Source of the DNA: Allobosea lupini
GTDB lineage: Bacteria; Pseudomonadota; Alphaproteobacteria; Rhizobiales; Beijerinckiaceae
Direction of reading: 5' to 3'
Assembly (NCBI RefSeq): GCF_900109525.1
Contig: NZ_FOAN01000005.1
Coordinates: 124,001 to 188,000 of the forward strand
DNA length: 64,000 nucleotides
Shown here: positions 10,035 through 18,153 of the stretch, piece by piece
How positions within the stretch are numbered: the first letter of the stretch is position 1
Layout: every line of letters starts with the position of its first letter
The notes under the pieces: generated by a model
Told to the model about the DNA's origin: nothing
Seen by the model: the letters and a program-made list of their open reading frames with translations, nothing else
Databases searched by the model: none
Position numbers and translations under genes: made by a program

Positions 10035-11066
10035 ATGACCGTCTCCGAGATCACCACTTCACCCGTCATCGACCTCGTCATCGCGCCCGAGCAGGCCGGC
10101 CTGCGCCTCGACAAGGCGCTCGCCCTGCTCGGCGGAGAGGTTTCCCGCGCCCGCCTGCAGCAGGTGATCAAGGAAGGCGGCGTCAGCATCGACGGTGTGG
10201 TGGTCGCCGATGCCAGCCGCAAGGTCGCCGTCGGCCAGCGCCTCTCCCTCATCATGCCCGAGGCCAAGCCGGCCGCGCCGGTCGGCCAGGACATCCCACT
10301 CACAGTCGTCTTCGAGGACGAGCACCTGATCGTCATCGACAAGCCGGCCGGGCTCGTCGTCCATCCCGCCGGCGGCCATGAGGACGGCACGCTGGTCAAC
10401 GCGCTGATCGCCCATTGCGGCGAGAGCCTGTCCGGCATCGGCGGCGTGCGCCGGCCCGGCATCGTCCACCGGCTCGACAAGGACACCAGCGGCCTGCTCG
10501 TCGTCGCCAAGAACGACAAGGCGCATCGCGGCCTCGCCAAGCAGTTCGCCGACCATGGCCGGACGGGCCCTCTCGAACGGGCCTATCTCGCTCTGGTCTG
10601 GGGTTCGCCGCGCCGGCAGACCGGCACGATCGACGCTCCGATCGAGCGCTCGAATCGCAATCGCGAAAAGATGATGGTGGTCGGCGAAGGCCGGGGCCGC
10701 GAAGCGATCACCCATATCGAACTGATCGAACGCTATCCGCCCTTGCTGCGCGGTCATGAGGAGGTCGAGGCGCTGGCAAGCCTGGTCGAATGCCAGCTCG
10801 AGACCGGTCGCACCCACCAGATCCGTGTCCATATGAGCCATATCGGCCACCCGCTGCTCGGCGACCAGCTCTACGGCTCCGGCTTCATGACCAAGGCGAG
10901 CCGCCTGCCCGAGAATGCCCAGGCGGCGCTCGCCGATCTCGGCCGCCAGGCGCTGCATGCGCGCCTGCTCGGCTTCGAGCATCCGGTCACCGGCGAAGAA
11001 TTGCGCTTCGAGTCGGAACCACCGGCCGAGTTTGCACGTTTGCAAGCAGAACTCTCGATCCTGTGA
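10035..11066 (+). CDS. rluD: RluA-family 23S rRNA pseudouridine synthase (RluD-like)
   Basis: A 343-residue protein with an N-terminal S4 RNA-binding domain (GLRLDKALALLGGEVSRARLQQVIKEG). The RluA catalytic domain carries the signature HRLDKDTSGLLVVAKND (the Asp is catalytic) and the C-terminal LETGRTHQIRVHM. RluD makes the pseudouridines of helix 69 in 23S rRNA. The assignment to RluD rather than RluC or another paralogue rests on the S4 domain and general form. The start at 10035 is chosen over an upstream in-frame ATG that lies inside the repeat element. Confidence 0.9.
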   Translation: MTVSEITTSPVIDLVIAPEQAGLRLDKALALLGGEVSRARLQQVIKEGGVSIDGVVVADASRKVAVGQRLSLIMPEAKPAAPVGQDIPLTVVFEDEHLIVIDKPAGLVVHPAGGHEDGTLVNALIAHCGESLSGIGGVRRPGIVHRLDKDTSGLLVVAKNDKAHRGLAKQFADHGRTGPLERAYLALVWGSPRRQTGTIDAPIERSNRNREKMMVVGEGRGREAITHIELIERYPPLLRGHEEVEALASLVECQLETGRTHQIRVHMSHIGHPLLGDQLYGSGFMTKASRLPENAQAALADLGRQALHARLLGFEHPVTGEELRFESEPPAEFARLQAELSIL

Positions 11067-11275
11067 CCGATTTTTGCTGCGTTGCCCACTTTCCGCCACC
11101 CTCGCATCGTCTATACTGCGTTGCGAAAGCGGATGGCTAAAGGGGCGCCGCTAGGGTGTTTTCAGCGGGCGACAGGGCGAAGGTCGTCGTCAACGCATGG
11201 CACCGGACGATCCTGCCCGATGGAACATCGGGTGGTTGGCTCGCCGCTCGGCGGGAGCCGGAAAGGAGTACGAGC

Positions 11276-12172
11276 ATGGCGACTGCGTCGTTGCCCGTCA
11301 TGTCCGCGGAGGGCGGACTTTCACGTTACCTGGATGAGATCCGTCGGTTCCCGATGCTGGAGCCGAACGAGGAATTCATGCTGGCCAAGAGCTGGCGCGA
11401 GCATGGCGACCGCGACGCGGCCCATAAGCTCGTGACCTCGCATCTGCGCCTCGTCGCCAAGATCGCCATGGGCTATCGCGGCTACGGGCTGCCGATGGGC
11501 GAAGTCGTGTCGGAGGGCAATGTCGGCCTGATGCAGGCGGTCAAGCGCTTCGAGCCCGACAAGGGCTTCAGGCTCGCGACCTATGCGATGTGGTGGATCA
11601 AGGCCTCGATCCAGGAGTACATCCTGCGCTCCTGGTCGCTGGTGAAGATGGGCACCACCGCCAACCAGAAGAAGCTGTTCTTCAACCTGCGCAAGGCCAA
11701 GAGCAAGATCTCGGCACTGGGCGAGGGCGATCTCAAGCCCGATCAGGTCAAGACCATCGCGACCAAGCTCGGTGTCAACGAGCAGGACGTGATCGACATG
11801 AATCGCCGGCTCGGCGGTGACGCGTCGCTGAACACGCCGCTGCGCGAGGATGGCGAAGGAGAGTGGCAGGACTGGCTCGTCGACGACAGCGAGAGCCAGG
11901 AGCGCCGCCTCGCCGATTCGGAAGAGAGCGACAACCGCCATCTGGCGCTGCGCGAGGCGCTGGGCGTTCTGAACGACCGCGAGCGCCGCATCTTCGAGGC
12001 GCGCCGCCTCGCCGAGGACCCGATCACGTTGGAGGAGCTCTCCGAGGAGTTCGGCGTCTCGCGCGAGCGCGTGCGCCAGATCGAGGTCCGCGCCTTCGAG
12101 AAGGTGCAGGACGCGGTCAAGAAGGCGCTGGTGAAGATTGAGGCGCCGCGGGCCGCCCTGCCCGCAGCCTGA
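11276..12172 (+). CDS. rpoH: RNA polymerase sigma factor RpoH (heat-shock sigma-32)
   Basis: A 298-residue group 3 sigma factor. Region 2 shows the SEGNVGLMQAVKRFEPDKGFRLAT-type core and AMWWIKASIQEYIL. The RpoH box appears as QKKLFFNLRKAKSKI (near residue 131), and region 4 ends with SEEFGVSRERVRQIEVRA. The start at 11276 follows GAAAGGAG and gives the usual RpoH length. The frame remains open upstream to 11156, without RpoH-like sequence. The roughly 210-bp leader between the pseudouridine synthase stop and this start is long enough for regulation, but I could not identify a convincing promoter or thermosensor. Its stop abuts that of the opposing DUF2125 gene. Confidence 0.97.
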   Translation: MATASLPVMSAEGGLSRYLDEIRRFPMLEPNEEFMLAKSWREHGDRDAAHKLVTSHLRLVAKIAMGYRGYGLPMGEVVSEGNVGLMQAVKRFEPDKGFRLATYAMWWIKASIQEYILRSWSLVKMGTTANQKKLFFNLRKAKSKISALGEGDLKPDQVKTIATKLGVNEQDVIDMNRRLGGDASLNTPLREDGEGEWQDWLVDDSESQERRLADSEESDNRHLALREALGVLNDRERRIFEARRLAEDPITLEELSEEFGVSRERVRQIEVRAFEKVQDAVKKALVKIEAPRAALPAA

Positions 12173-13231
12173 TCAGTATACGGGTTGCAGCGGCTGCAAA
12201 GGCAGCCTGAGCGGCCCAAGGAAGACCCTGCCTTCGCGCAGGACCAGCGGCGGCAGCGGCGAAAGCCCTGCCGCCGTATTGCTTTGCCCACTATCGCCGG
12301 TTCGCCCGCCGAGCAGGGCCCCCAGCCCCGCCGTCAGCCCGCCGACCTTGATGCCGGCGATGCGGTCGATGCCGGCCACCGCCGCCACGACCTTGCCGGC
12401 CGGCCGGTGCGCCTCGTCGAGCGCCAGTTGCCCGCTTGCCTCAAGCCGGGTCGGCCCCTTGACCAGGACGAGCTTGGTCACGTCCACGAGGCCACCGGCG
12501 GTGCGCCAGGCTTCGAGCGCATCGGGGTTGAAACCGCGCCGGAATGACAGCGCGCGCGACAGGCTGGCCTGCAGATCGAGATCGGCAAGCTGGCCATTCC
12601 CGACAAGCGCCTCCAGCGCCGGCAGCACGCCGCCCTTGGCGTTGACCGCGAGATCGACGGTGCCGTCACTGGCGAAGCGCTGCGGATTGGGCCGCAGATG
12701 CACTTCGGTGGCGCTCGCCCGCCAGGTCTCGGCAGCGCCCTGCCCCGGCTCGGTGACGGTCAGCACCGGCTCGCCCAGCACCAGCGAAAAGCGTTCGAAG
12801 GCGAGCCCGCTGAGATGCAGGCTCGCGGCCAGTTCCTTCCAGTCGAGCGCGGCCTTGCGGCCTTGCGGCAGGCTGGCCAGCATCGGCCCGGTCATCTGCA
12901 GGATGATGTGACCGGGCGTCCAGACCTGCGCGACCGCGACGGCCGGCCCGGCATCGACCTTGACCTCGTCGCCCCAGCGCGAGGAGGTCAGCGTCAGGCT
13001 GGCGCAGCGCACCTCGATGCGGAAGGGATAGCCGCCGACGCTGCGCTCCCGGCAGGTCCAGTTGCGGCCGGCCCCTGCCTCGCGGGCGATGCCGGCATCG
13101 AGTTCCTGATCAACCCTGCTCCGCGCAAAGCCCCAGATGGCGGACCAGCCGGCAGCGAGCAGCGCCAGCAGCACGAAGGGCGCGTAGAGCCAGAAGCGGC
13201 CATGCCGGCGCACGGGCGTGGGATCTGACAT
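12173..13231 (-). CDS. DUF2125 family membrane-anchored protein
   Basis: About 352 residues. One N-terminal transmembrane helix (FWLYAPFVLLALLAAGWSA) is followed by a periplasmic domain with a pair of cysteines (NWTCRERS and EVRCASL), as seen in the DUF2125 family of Hyphomicrobiales. The function is unknown. A GGAG nine bases before the ATG at 13231 favours that start over an in-frame ATG five codons upstream, which overlaps the GGAG. The gene converges on rpoH with no gap: the two stops form TGATCA. Confidence 0.85.
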   Translation of the reverse strand: MSDPTPVRRHGRFWLYAPFVLLALLAAGWSAIWGFARSRVDQELDAGIAREAGAGRNWTCRERSVGGYPFRIEVRCASLTLTSSRWGDEVKVDAGPAVAVAQVWTPGHIILQMTGPMLASLPQGRKAALDWKELAASLHLSGLAFERFSLVLGEPVLTVTEPGQGAAETWRASATEVHLRPNPQRFASDGTVDLAVNAKGGVLPALEALVGNGQLADLDLQASLSRALSFRRGFNPDALEAWRTAGGLVDVTKLVLVKGPTRLEASGQLALDEAHRPAGKVVAAVAGIDRIAGIKVGGLTAGLGALLGGRTGDSGQSNTAAGLSPLPPLVLREGRVFLGPLRLPLQPLQPVY

Positions 13232-13370
13232 GCGCGGGCGCTCCATTGCGAAAATCTCGGCAGGTTGATAGCGACCGGGGCCGCGGCACGCCAGCGCCGC
13301 CGCAGATTATCCGCCAACCGGTCGCGAAGCCTCTCTGGCGAGGCAAACGGGCTAAATTGTGAGGAAACGG

Positions 13371-13928
13371 ATGACGGCGCCGCTTCCGCCGGAAGATCTC
13401 TGGGTGTTCGGCTACGGTTCGCTGATCTGGCGCCCTGGCTTCGCCTTCGTCGAGCGCGCCGGCGCTCGCCTGCACGGCTATCACCGCGCGCTTTGCATCT
13501 ATTCGCATGTTCATCGCGGCACGCCCGAGGTGCCGGGGCTGGTGCTCGGCCTCGATCGCGGCGGCATCTGCCGCGGCGTCGCCTTCCGCGTCGCCGCCGA
13601 GCAGGCGGAGGAGACGATCGACTACTTACGCGCCCGCGAGCAGGCGACTTCGGTCTATCTCGAACGGCGGCTTGCGCTGCGGCTCGACGATGGACGGCGG
13701 CTCAATGCACTCACCTACATCGCCGACCGCAACCACGAGCAATATGCCGGCCGCCTGCCCGAGGAAGCGGTGCTCGCCCTCGTTCGCCAGGGCAAGGGCG
13801 TCTCCGGCGAGAACCCGGACTATGTCCGGCGCACCCATGAACACCTGCACGAAATGGGGATCCACGACCCGCTGCTGGCTCATCTGGTCGCCGAGATCGA
13901 CAGGGCGAGCGGGCCAGCGATCGGCTAA
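13371..13928 (+). CDS. chaC: ChaC-like gamma-glutamylcyclotransferase
   Basis: A 185-residue cytoplasmic enzyme of the ChaC/GCG family. These release 5-oxoproline from gamma-glutamyl peptides such as glutathione. The N-terminal substrate loop YGSLIWRPGF (from residue 15) and the later LDRGGICRGVAFRV and YADRN-like segments match the family. The start at 13371 follows GAGGA at five bases; an in-frame GTG four codons upstream lacks one. It is transcribed divergently from DUF2125 and alone. The stop is followed by a 55-bp hairpin that may terminate it. Confidence 0.9.
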   Translation: MTAPLPPEDLWVFGYGSLIWRPGFAFVERAGARLHGYHRALCIYSHVHRGTPEVPGLVLGLDRGGICRGVAFRVAAEQAEETIDYLRAREQATSVYLERRLALRLDDGRRLNALTYIADRNHEQYAGRLPEEAVLALVRQGKGVSGENPDYVRRTHEHLHEMGIHDPLLAHLVAEIDRASGPAIG

Positions 13929-13935
13929 GCTCCCT

Positions 13936-13990
13936 CTCAATCCTCATCCTGAGGACGCCCGCAGGGCCGTCTCGAAGGATGAGGGTTGAG
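13936..13990. repeat. REP-like hairpin between convergent genes
   Basis: The arms are CTCAATCCTCATCCT (13936-13950) and AGGATGAGGGTTGAG (13976-13990), complementary over 15 bp with one G-T position. An inner stem GGACG.../CGTCT... continues the pairing. The type (CTCATCCTGAGG...CCTCAGGATGAG) is a familiar dispersed repeat in alphaproteobacteria. Its place between two convergent genes suggests it also acts as a transcription terminator. Confidence 0.7.
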
Positions 13991-14008
13991 AAACACGCGA
14001 CACGAGAC

Positions 14009-14494
14009 TCACGCCTCCGGCATCAGGTCGCAGAGCGCGGCGCGACGGCCGGCGCTGTCTTCCGCCAGGAGATGGACATGGATCTCGCTGGCGCCGGCCA
14101 TGGCGACGGCATCGCGCCAGCGCGTCAGAGCCGCATCGATTCCGAACGGGCCACTGTCGCGCGCGGCGACGATCTTGCGGTCCGTCGACACCGCCAGCAG
14201 CACCGCGTCGGTGAAGCCGAGCGCATGCCCATCCTGGATGCCGAAGATCGAGGCGACATAACGCCGTCCCGAGCGACCGCGCCAGGCGGTGAAGCGCCGT
14301 TCTGCGAGCTGCGCGGTGGCGCGCAGCGGCATCTCGCGGACCTGCCCCGACAAGGCCGAAGCATCCTCGAACAGCGGAGCCGTACGCTCCGCCTTGGCGG
14401 GCTGCAGCGCCTCCAGCAGGTTGAGCTGGCGCGGCATGGTGTCGAGTGACCGGTTGCGGTCGAATGGGAAACGGGCTCGGGCCAAAGCAGCCAT
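14009..14494 (-). CDS. Hypothetical protein under a probable LexA (SOS) promoter
   Basis: A 161-residue protein that I do not recognise. It has no signal peptide or membrane helix. The N-terminal third is Ala/Arg/Leu-rich (MAALARARFPFD, RQLNLLEALQPAKAERTAPLF). The middle carries RRFTAWRGRSGRRYVASIFGI, and the C-terminal part looks like an alternating alpha/beta domain (FTDAVLLAVSTDRKIVAARD; ASEIHVHLLAEDSAGRRAALC). The ATG at 14494 is preceded by AAGGAGG at ideal spacing. The frame is open far upstream inside plsC, but there it is only a shadow. The promoter just upstream contains a GTTC-N7-GTTC LexA box, so I infer induction by DNA damage. The biochemical role is unknown. Confidence 0.75.
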   Translation of the reverse strand: MAALARARFPFDRNRSLDTMPRQLNLLEALQPAKAERTAPLFEDASALSGQVREMPLRATAQLAERRFTAWRGRSGRRYVASIFGIQDGHALGFTDAVLLAVSTDRKIVAARDSGPFGIDAALTRWRDAVAMAGASEIHVHLLAEDSAGRRAALCDLMPEA

Positions 14495-14514
14495 GTCGTT
14501 CCTCCTTTGTTCTA

Positions 14515-14547
14515 GAACAAAATCGGAACAGAACGACCCAATGTCAA
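14515..14547 (-). promoter_or_regulatory. Predicted SOS promoter with LexA box
   Basis: On the minus strand: a perfect -35 TTGACA (14547-14542), a 17-bp spacer and a -10-like GATTTT (14524-14519). The alphaproteobacterial LexA operator GTTC-CGATTTT-GTTC (14529-14515) lies exactly over the -10. The predicted transcript would start near 14512 and have a leader of about 18 bases containing the AAGGAGG of the downstream gene. Confidence 0.65.
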
Positions 14548-14553
14548 GGCCGA

Positions 14554-15336
14554 TCAGGCGCCGGGCTGCGGCTCCTGCCGTATGCTGACAGGAGCGGGCA
14601 CTCCGAGCCGCTCGAGTTCGGCCAGCCCGTCCGCCAGGAGGCGGTTGCTCGCGGTCTCGATCTGCTCCTGCAACAAAGCGTGGAACGCCGCCTTGTCCAT
14701 GCCCGGCTGGATCGCCGGCATGATCTCGACCTTGATCGTGCCCGGCCGCTTGATCAGGCTGCGCCGCGGCCAGAACAGCCCGGCATTGAGCGCGACCGGC
14801 ACGCAAGGCACGCCCAGCTCGGTGTAAAGATGGGTGACGCCGTATTTATAGGCCGGCTCGGCCCCGGCCGGCCGGCGCGTGCCTTCCGGAAAGATCATCA
14901 ATTGGCGCCCGTTCTGGCCGAGCTCGACCTTGGCGCGCCGGGTTACCGCCTGCAGGGCCCGGCTGCGGGCGCCGCGATCGACCGGGATCATCCTGAGTTT
15001 CAGCAGGCACCAGCCAAAGAAGGGCAGCCAGGTCAATTCGCGCTTGAGGATGTAGACGGGATTGCGGAACACCGTGATCAGCGCGAAGGTCTCCCAGGTC
15101 GACTGGTGCTTCGCCGCCATGATGATGCCGCCGGGCGGAATGTTCTCGACCCCCTTGATTTCATAGCGCGTGCCGACGATCACCCGCATCCACCAAAGCG
15201 ACGTCTGCGCCCAGCACAGCGCGACCTTCAGCAGGAAGCGCGCCGGCAGCACCATCGTCATCATGGCTGCGAGCAGCCAGAATGAAAGGTTCAGATAGAA
15301 GGCGACATTGAAGAGCAGGGAGCGGATCAGCAGCAT
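14554..15336 (-). CDS. plsC: 1-acyl-sn-glycerol-3-phosphate acyltransferase
   Basis: A 260-residue inner-membrane enzyme that acylates lysophosphatidic acid to phosphatidic acid. It has hydrophobic N-terminal helices, the acceptor motif KHQSTWE (His77, Glu82: HX4E where most acyltransferases have HX4D, a known variant) and FPEGTRRPAG. The ATG at 15336 is preferred; an in-frame TTG three codons earlier is less likely. No strong ribosome-binding site is visible. It is followed by the SOS-type gene, which has its own promoter, and preceded by the YdcF-like gene on the same strand. Confidence 0.93.
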   Translation of the reverse strand: MLLIRSLLFNVAFYLNLSFWLLAAMMTMVLPARFLLKVALCWAQTSLWWMRVIVGTRYEIKGVENIPPGGIIMAAKHQSTWETFALITVFRNPVYILKRELTWLPFFGWCLLKLRMIPVDRGARSRALQAVTRRAKVELGQNGRQLMIFPEGTRRPAGAEPAYKYGVTHLYTELGVPCVPVALNAGLFWPRRSLIKRPGTIKVEIMPAIQPGMDKAAFHALLQEQIETASNRLLADGLAELERLGVPAPVSIRQEPQPGA

Positions 15337-15387
15337 GGTCCGCAAGAACCCCGGCGGTCGATGGACGTCAAGAGCCCGCCGGAAAGA

Positions 15388-16122
15388 TCAGGCGCCGCGC
15401 GGCGGTGCCGGCGCCCGCGAGCGCTTGTCGTAATCGGGGCCGATCAGTTCGCCCGGCTTGGGCGAGATCGGCTTGCGGCCGCCGATGATCACGGAAAGCC
15501 GCGAGGTCTCGGGGTCGGTCTCGAGCTTGCTGCGCAGTGCGGCGACCAGGTATTTGAGGTATTCCGGCACCAGCAGGCGGATCGCGTGCCAGTCGCGCCA
15601 CCAGCCGGCGACGTCGACCTGGTCGGTCACCACCGGATGCGGCACGAAGCGCACGCCCGGCATGGCATGGCGCAGTTCGAGCAGCGTGCGCGGCATGTGG
15701 TAGTTCGACGTCACCACCAGCAGCGAGCGGAAATCGTGGCGGCGAACCCAGCGGCGCGTCTCGATGGCGTTGCCGATGGTGTTTCGGGCGCGATAATCGA
15801 GGTCGACGCAGCAGTTGAGCGCCTCGCGCGCGCTCGGGTTGAGCTTGGCGAGTTCGTCGCGGCCCGTCCGCTCGTTGACGCCGCTGATCAGCAGGCGCCG
15901 TCCGCGGTCGGCATTGAGCAGGCTGACGGCGTCGTCGATGCGCTGCGCGCCGCCGGTGACGACGACGATCGCATCCGTGCGCGGCGGCGCGCCGGCTTCG
16001 GTCAGCGACAGGCCGGTGGTGTACCGGACATAGCCGGCAACCACGACGAAAGAGCAGAGAAGGACGCTCCAGAACAGGAAACGGCGAAACCAGCGGCGCC
16101 GCGGGGAAGCAGGCGTCGTCAT
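15388..16122 (-). CDS. YdcF/ElyC-like DUF218 membrane protein
   Basis: A 244-residue protein with an N-terminal arginine-rich segment (RRRWFRRFLFW), one transmembrane helix and a DUF218 domain: TDAIVVVTGGAQRIDDAVSLL, LISGVNERTGRDEL, ARNTIGNA and SLLVVTSNYHMPRTLLEL. Family members (SanA, ElyC, YdcF) are inner-membrane proteins tied to envelope integrity; the enzymatic activity is unsettled. The ATG at 16122 is chosen because upstream codons look like non-coding sequence. It sits between ftsX and plsC on the same strand, with 137 bp to ftsX. Confidence 0.85.
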   Translation of the reverse strand: MTTPASPRRRWFRRFLFWSVLLCSFVVVAGYVRYTTGLSLTEAGAPPRTDAIVVVTGGAQRIDDAVSLLNADRGRRLLISGVNERTGRDELAKLNPSAREALNCCVDLDYRARNTIGNAIETRRWVRRHDFRSLLVVTSNYHMPRTLLELRHAMPGVRFVPHPVVTDQVDVAGWWRDWHAIRLLVPEYLKYLVAALRSKLETDPETSRLSVIIGGRKPISPKPGELIGPDYDKRSRAPAPPRGA

Positions 16123-16259
16123 CGGTCGCAGGGCAGCCGGGCTGTCCTCAACGCAGGGAAAATGACCTTGCCGGGTTCCAAGCAGCACCATGAGATCGGG
16201 ATACTAACGGCCCAATCGGGCACAATGACGGCATTCCCACAACCCCGCCGCGCAGCGAG

Positions 16260-17237
16260 TCAGCCCATTGCTCTGAGATAATGGCGCACCGTCAGCCGCG
16301 AGACGAGTCCCGCGATCGTCGCGACCACAGCCGCGACCAGGATGACGACCGCATAGCCGGACCAGCCGATCTCGAAGGCGCCGAACAGCGCCTGCAACTG
16401 GTCGGCCTCGGGCGTCGCGCTCCAGGCCGAAGACAGGAAGCCGAGCAGCGCGATCGCGATGATCGCCGCCAGTCCCCCGGCCGCGCCGCCGCGCAGGCCG
16501 AGTGCGACGAAGCGCGTCTGGAATTCGCGGGCGATGAACTCGTCGGTCGCCCCCACGAAATGCAGCACCTCGACCGAGTCGCGGCTGCCGGCCATGGCGC
16601 CGCGCGTCGCGAAGGCGACGGCGAGCCCGGCCGCCACCAGCACCAGCAGTACCACCGCGACGCCCGCAAGGATGATCGTGCTGGCCATGGTCGAGAGCCG
16701 GCGCACCCAGAGCCGGTGGTCGTCGAGCGTCGCGCTCGGCACCTCGCGCCGCAATGTCTGGCCGAAGGCGACGAGTTCACTGGCGGAGGTCGAGGACAGC
16801 CGCAGCACGATCAATCGCGGGATCGGCAGTTCGACGAGGTCGAGCCCGGCGCCGAGCCAGGGCTCGAGCAGCTTGTCCGACTCCGCCTTCGGCAACGGCT
16901 TGGCCTCGGCGACGCTCGGCACGGCGCGCGCCAGCTCGACCGCGCGGGCGATGTCCCGCTCGATGTTGCGGCGCGGATCGGGCCTGACCTGGATCGTCAT
17001 CTCGTTGGCGACCGCGCCGCGCCATTGCTCGGAGGCACGGGCGGCGAGCAGCGCCGCGCCGGCGCTCAGCGCCGCCAGGAAGGTCAGGATGGCGATGACG
17101 ACGACGAGTGCGCGCCCGGCAACCGAATCCACCGGCACCAGTGGCTGGTCGCGGCGCAGGCTCGCTGGCAGGCGCTGACGACCGCGCGGCCGCTCTTCCT
17201 CGGTCTCGTCGATGTCGAGGGGCTCAGGCATCGACAT
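16260..17237 (-). CDS. ftsX: Cell-division ABC transporter permease FtsX
   Basis: A 325-residue inner-membrane protein. There is an acidic/basic cytoplasmic N-terminus, a first helix (ALVVVIAILTFLAALSAGAAL), a periplasmic domain, then three more helices in the FtsX arrangement (STIILAGVAVVLLVLVAAGLAV; GLAAIIAIALLGFL; YAVVILVAAVVATIAGLV). With FtsE it couples ATP hydrolysis to activation of peptidoglycan hydrolases at the septum. The start is ATG at 17237 or 17231; both overlap the end of ftsE, so the two are translationally coupled. Confidence 0.93.
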   Translation of the reverse strand: MSMPEPLDIDETEEERPRGRQRLPASLRRDQPLVPVDSVAGRALVVVIAILTFLAALSAGAALLAARASEQWRGAVANEMTIQVRPDPRRNIERDIARAVELARAVPSVAEAKPLPKAESDKLLEPWLGAGLDLVELPIPRLIVLRLSSTSASELVAFGQTLRREVPSATLDDHRLWVRRLSTMASTIILAGVAVVLLVLVAAGLAVAFATRGAMAGSRDSVEVLHFVGATDEFIAREFQTRFVALGLRGGAAGGLAAIIAIALLGFLSSAWSATPEADQLQALFGAFEIGWSGYAVVILVAAVVATIAGLVSRLTVRHYLRAMG

Positions 17238-17883
17238 GCAGATGCCCATCCGCCAGCACGAGGCGCGGTGCGTCGTAGAGTTCCATCAGCGCGATGTCGT
17301 GGGTCGCGATCACCACCGCCGTTCCCAGCGACTGCAATTCCATGAACAGCCTGAGCAGACGCCGGCCAAGGCCGGGATCGACATTGCCGGTCGGCTCGTC
17401 GGCGAGCAGCAATTGCGGCCGGCTGATCAGGGCGCGCGCGATCGCGGCGCGCTGCTTCTCGCCGCCGGACAGGACCGCCGGCACGGCATGCATGCGCTCG
17501 CCGAGCCCCACCCAGCGCAGCAGTTCGACGACCTCGGCACGATAGCTCGCCTCGTCCTTGCCGAGGACGCGCAGCGGCAGCGCGACGTTCTCGTAGACGG
17601 TCAGGTGATCGAGCAGACGGAAATCCTGGAAAACGACGCCCATGCGCCGGCGAAAGTCGGTCAGCGTGGCGGCTTCGAGGCGCGAGACGTCCTGGCCGAA
17701 CAGGTTGACCAGTCCGCGCGTCGGTTTGAGCGCCATCAGGACCAGGCGGATTAACGTGGTCTTGCCCGCGCCCGACGGCCCGGTCAGATACTGGAAGGAG
17801 CGTGGCGCGATGCTGAAGTTGATGTCCTTCAGCACCTCCGGCCCCATCCCGTACCGCAAGCCGACATTCTCGAACCGAACCAA
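17224..17883 (-). CDS. ftsE: Cell-division ATP-binding protein FtsE
   Basis: A 219-residue ABC ATPase with Walker A GPSGAGKTT (35-43), Q-loop VFQDFRLLDHLTV, signature LSGGEKQ (138-144) and Walker B LLLADEPTGNVD (Glu163). It is the partner of FtsX, whose gene overlaps its end. The upstream region is shared with the divergent zinc-ribbon gene and holds a possible CtrA half-match. Confidence 0.96.
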   Translation of the reverse strand: MVRFENVGLRYGMGPEVLKDINFSIAPRSFQYLTGPSGAGKTTLIRLVLMALKPTRGLVNLFGQDVSRLEAATLTDFRRRMGVVFQDFRLLDHLTVYENVALPLRVLGKDEASYRAEVVELLRWVGLGERMHAVPAVLSGGEKQRAAIARALISRPQLLLADEPTGNVDPGLGRRLLRLFMELQSLGTAVVIATHDIALMELYDAPRLVLADGHLHVDA

Positions 17884-18010
17884 CGCACTTCCTCTCGCTG
17901 ATCTTTTCCGAATCGTGCCGGACGAGCGCCGAGCCGACAGGACCTTACACCGAGACGTCTCCCCGGCGGAAAGCGCCGGCAGGTTTTCCTCAGCCTCGCG
18001 CGGCGCAGGC

Positions 18011-18026
18011 TTTACGCGACGTTAAC
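18011..18026. promoter_or_regulatory. CtrA-like site, one mismatch
   Basis: TTTA-CGCGACG-TTAAC matches the CtrA consensus TTAA-N7-TTAAC at all but one base. It lies between divergent ftsE and the zinc-ribbon membrane gene. A one-mismatch hit is expected by chance about once in a window this size, so position is the only added support. Confidence 0.3.
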
Positions 18027-18153
18027 CATAAATCGACCCTATGGGAGGCGGAGCCGCCGACCGCACCCGCTTGCGCTTGCGCGCAGCGAGGAGAGGATCA
18101 GGCTCCGGACCGACATCTCTGGGATGCAGCGCGGAGCGAGCATTTTTAAGGCC

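Noticed and set aside
11082..11117. TTGCCC ... TATACT as the rpoH promoter
   Set aside because: The spacer is 24 bp, too long for a sigma-70 promoter; alternative -35 choices are poor.
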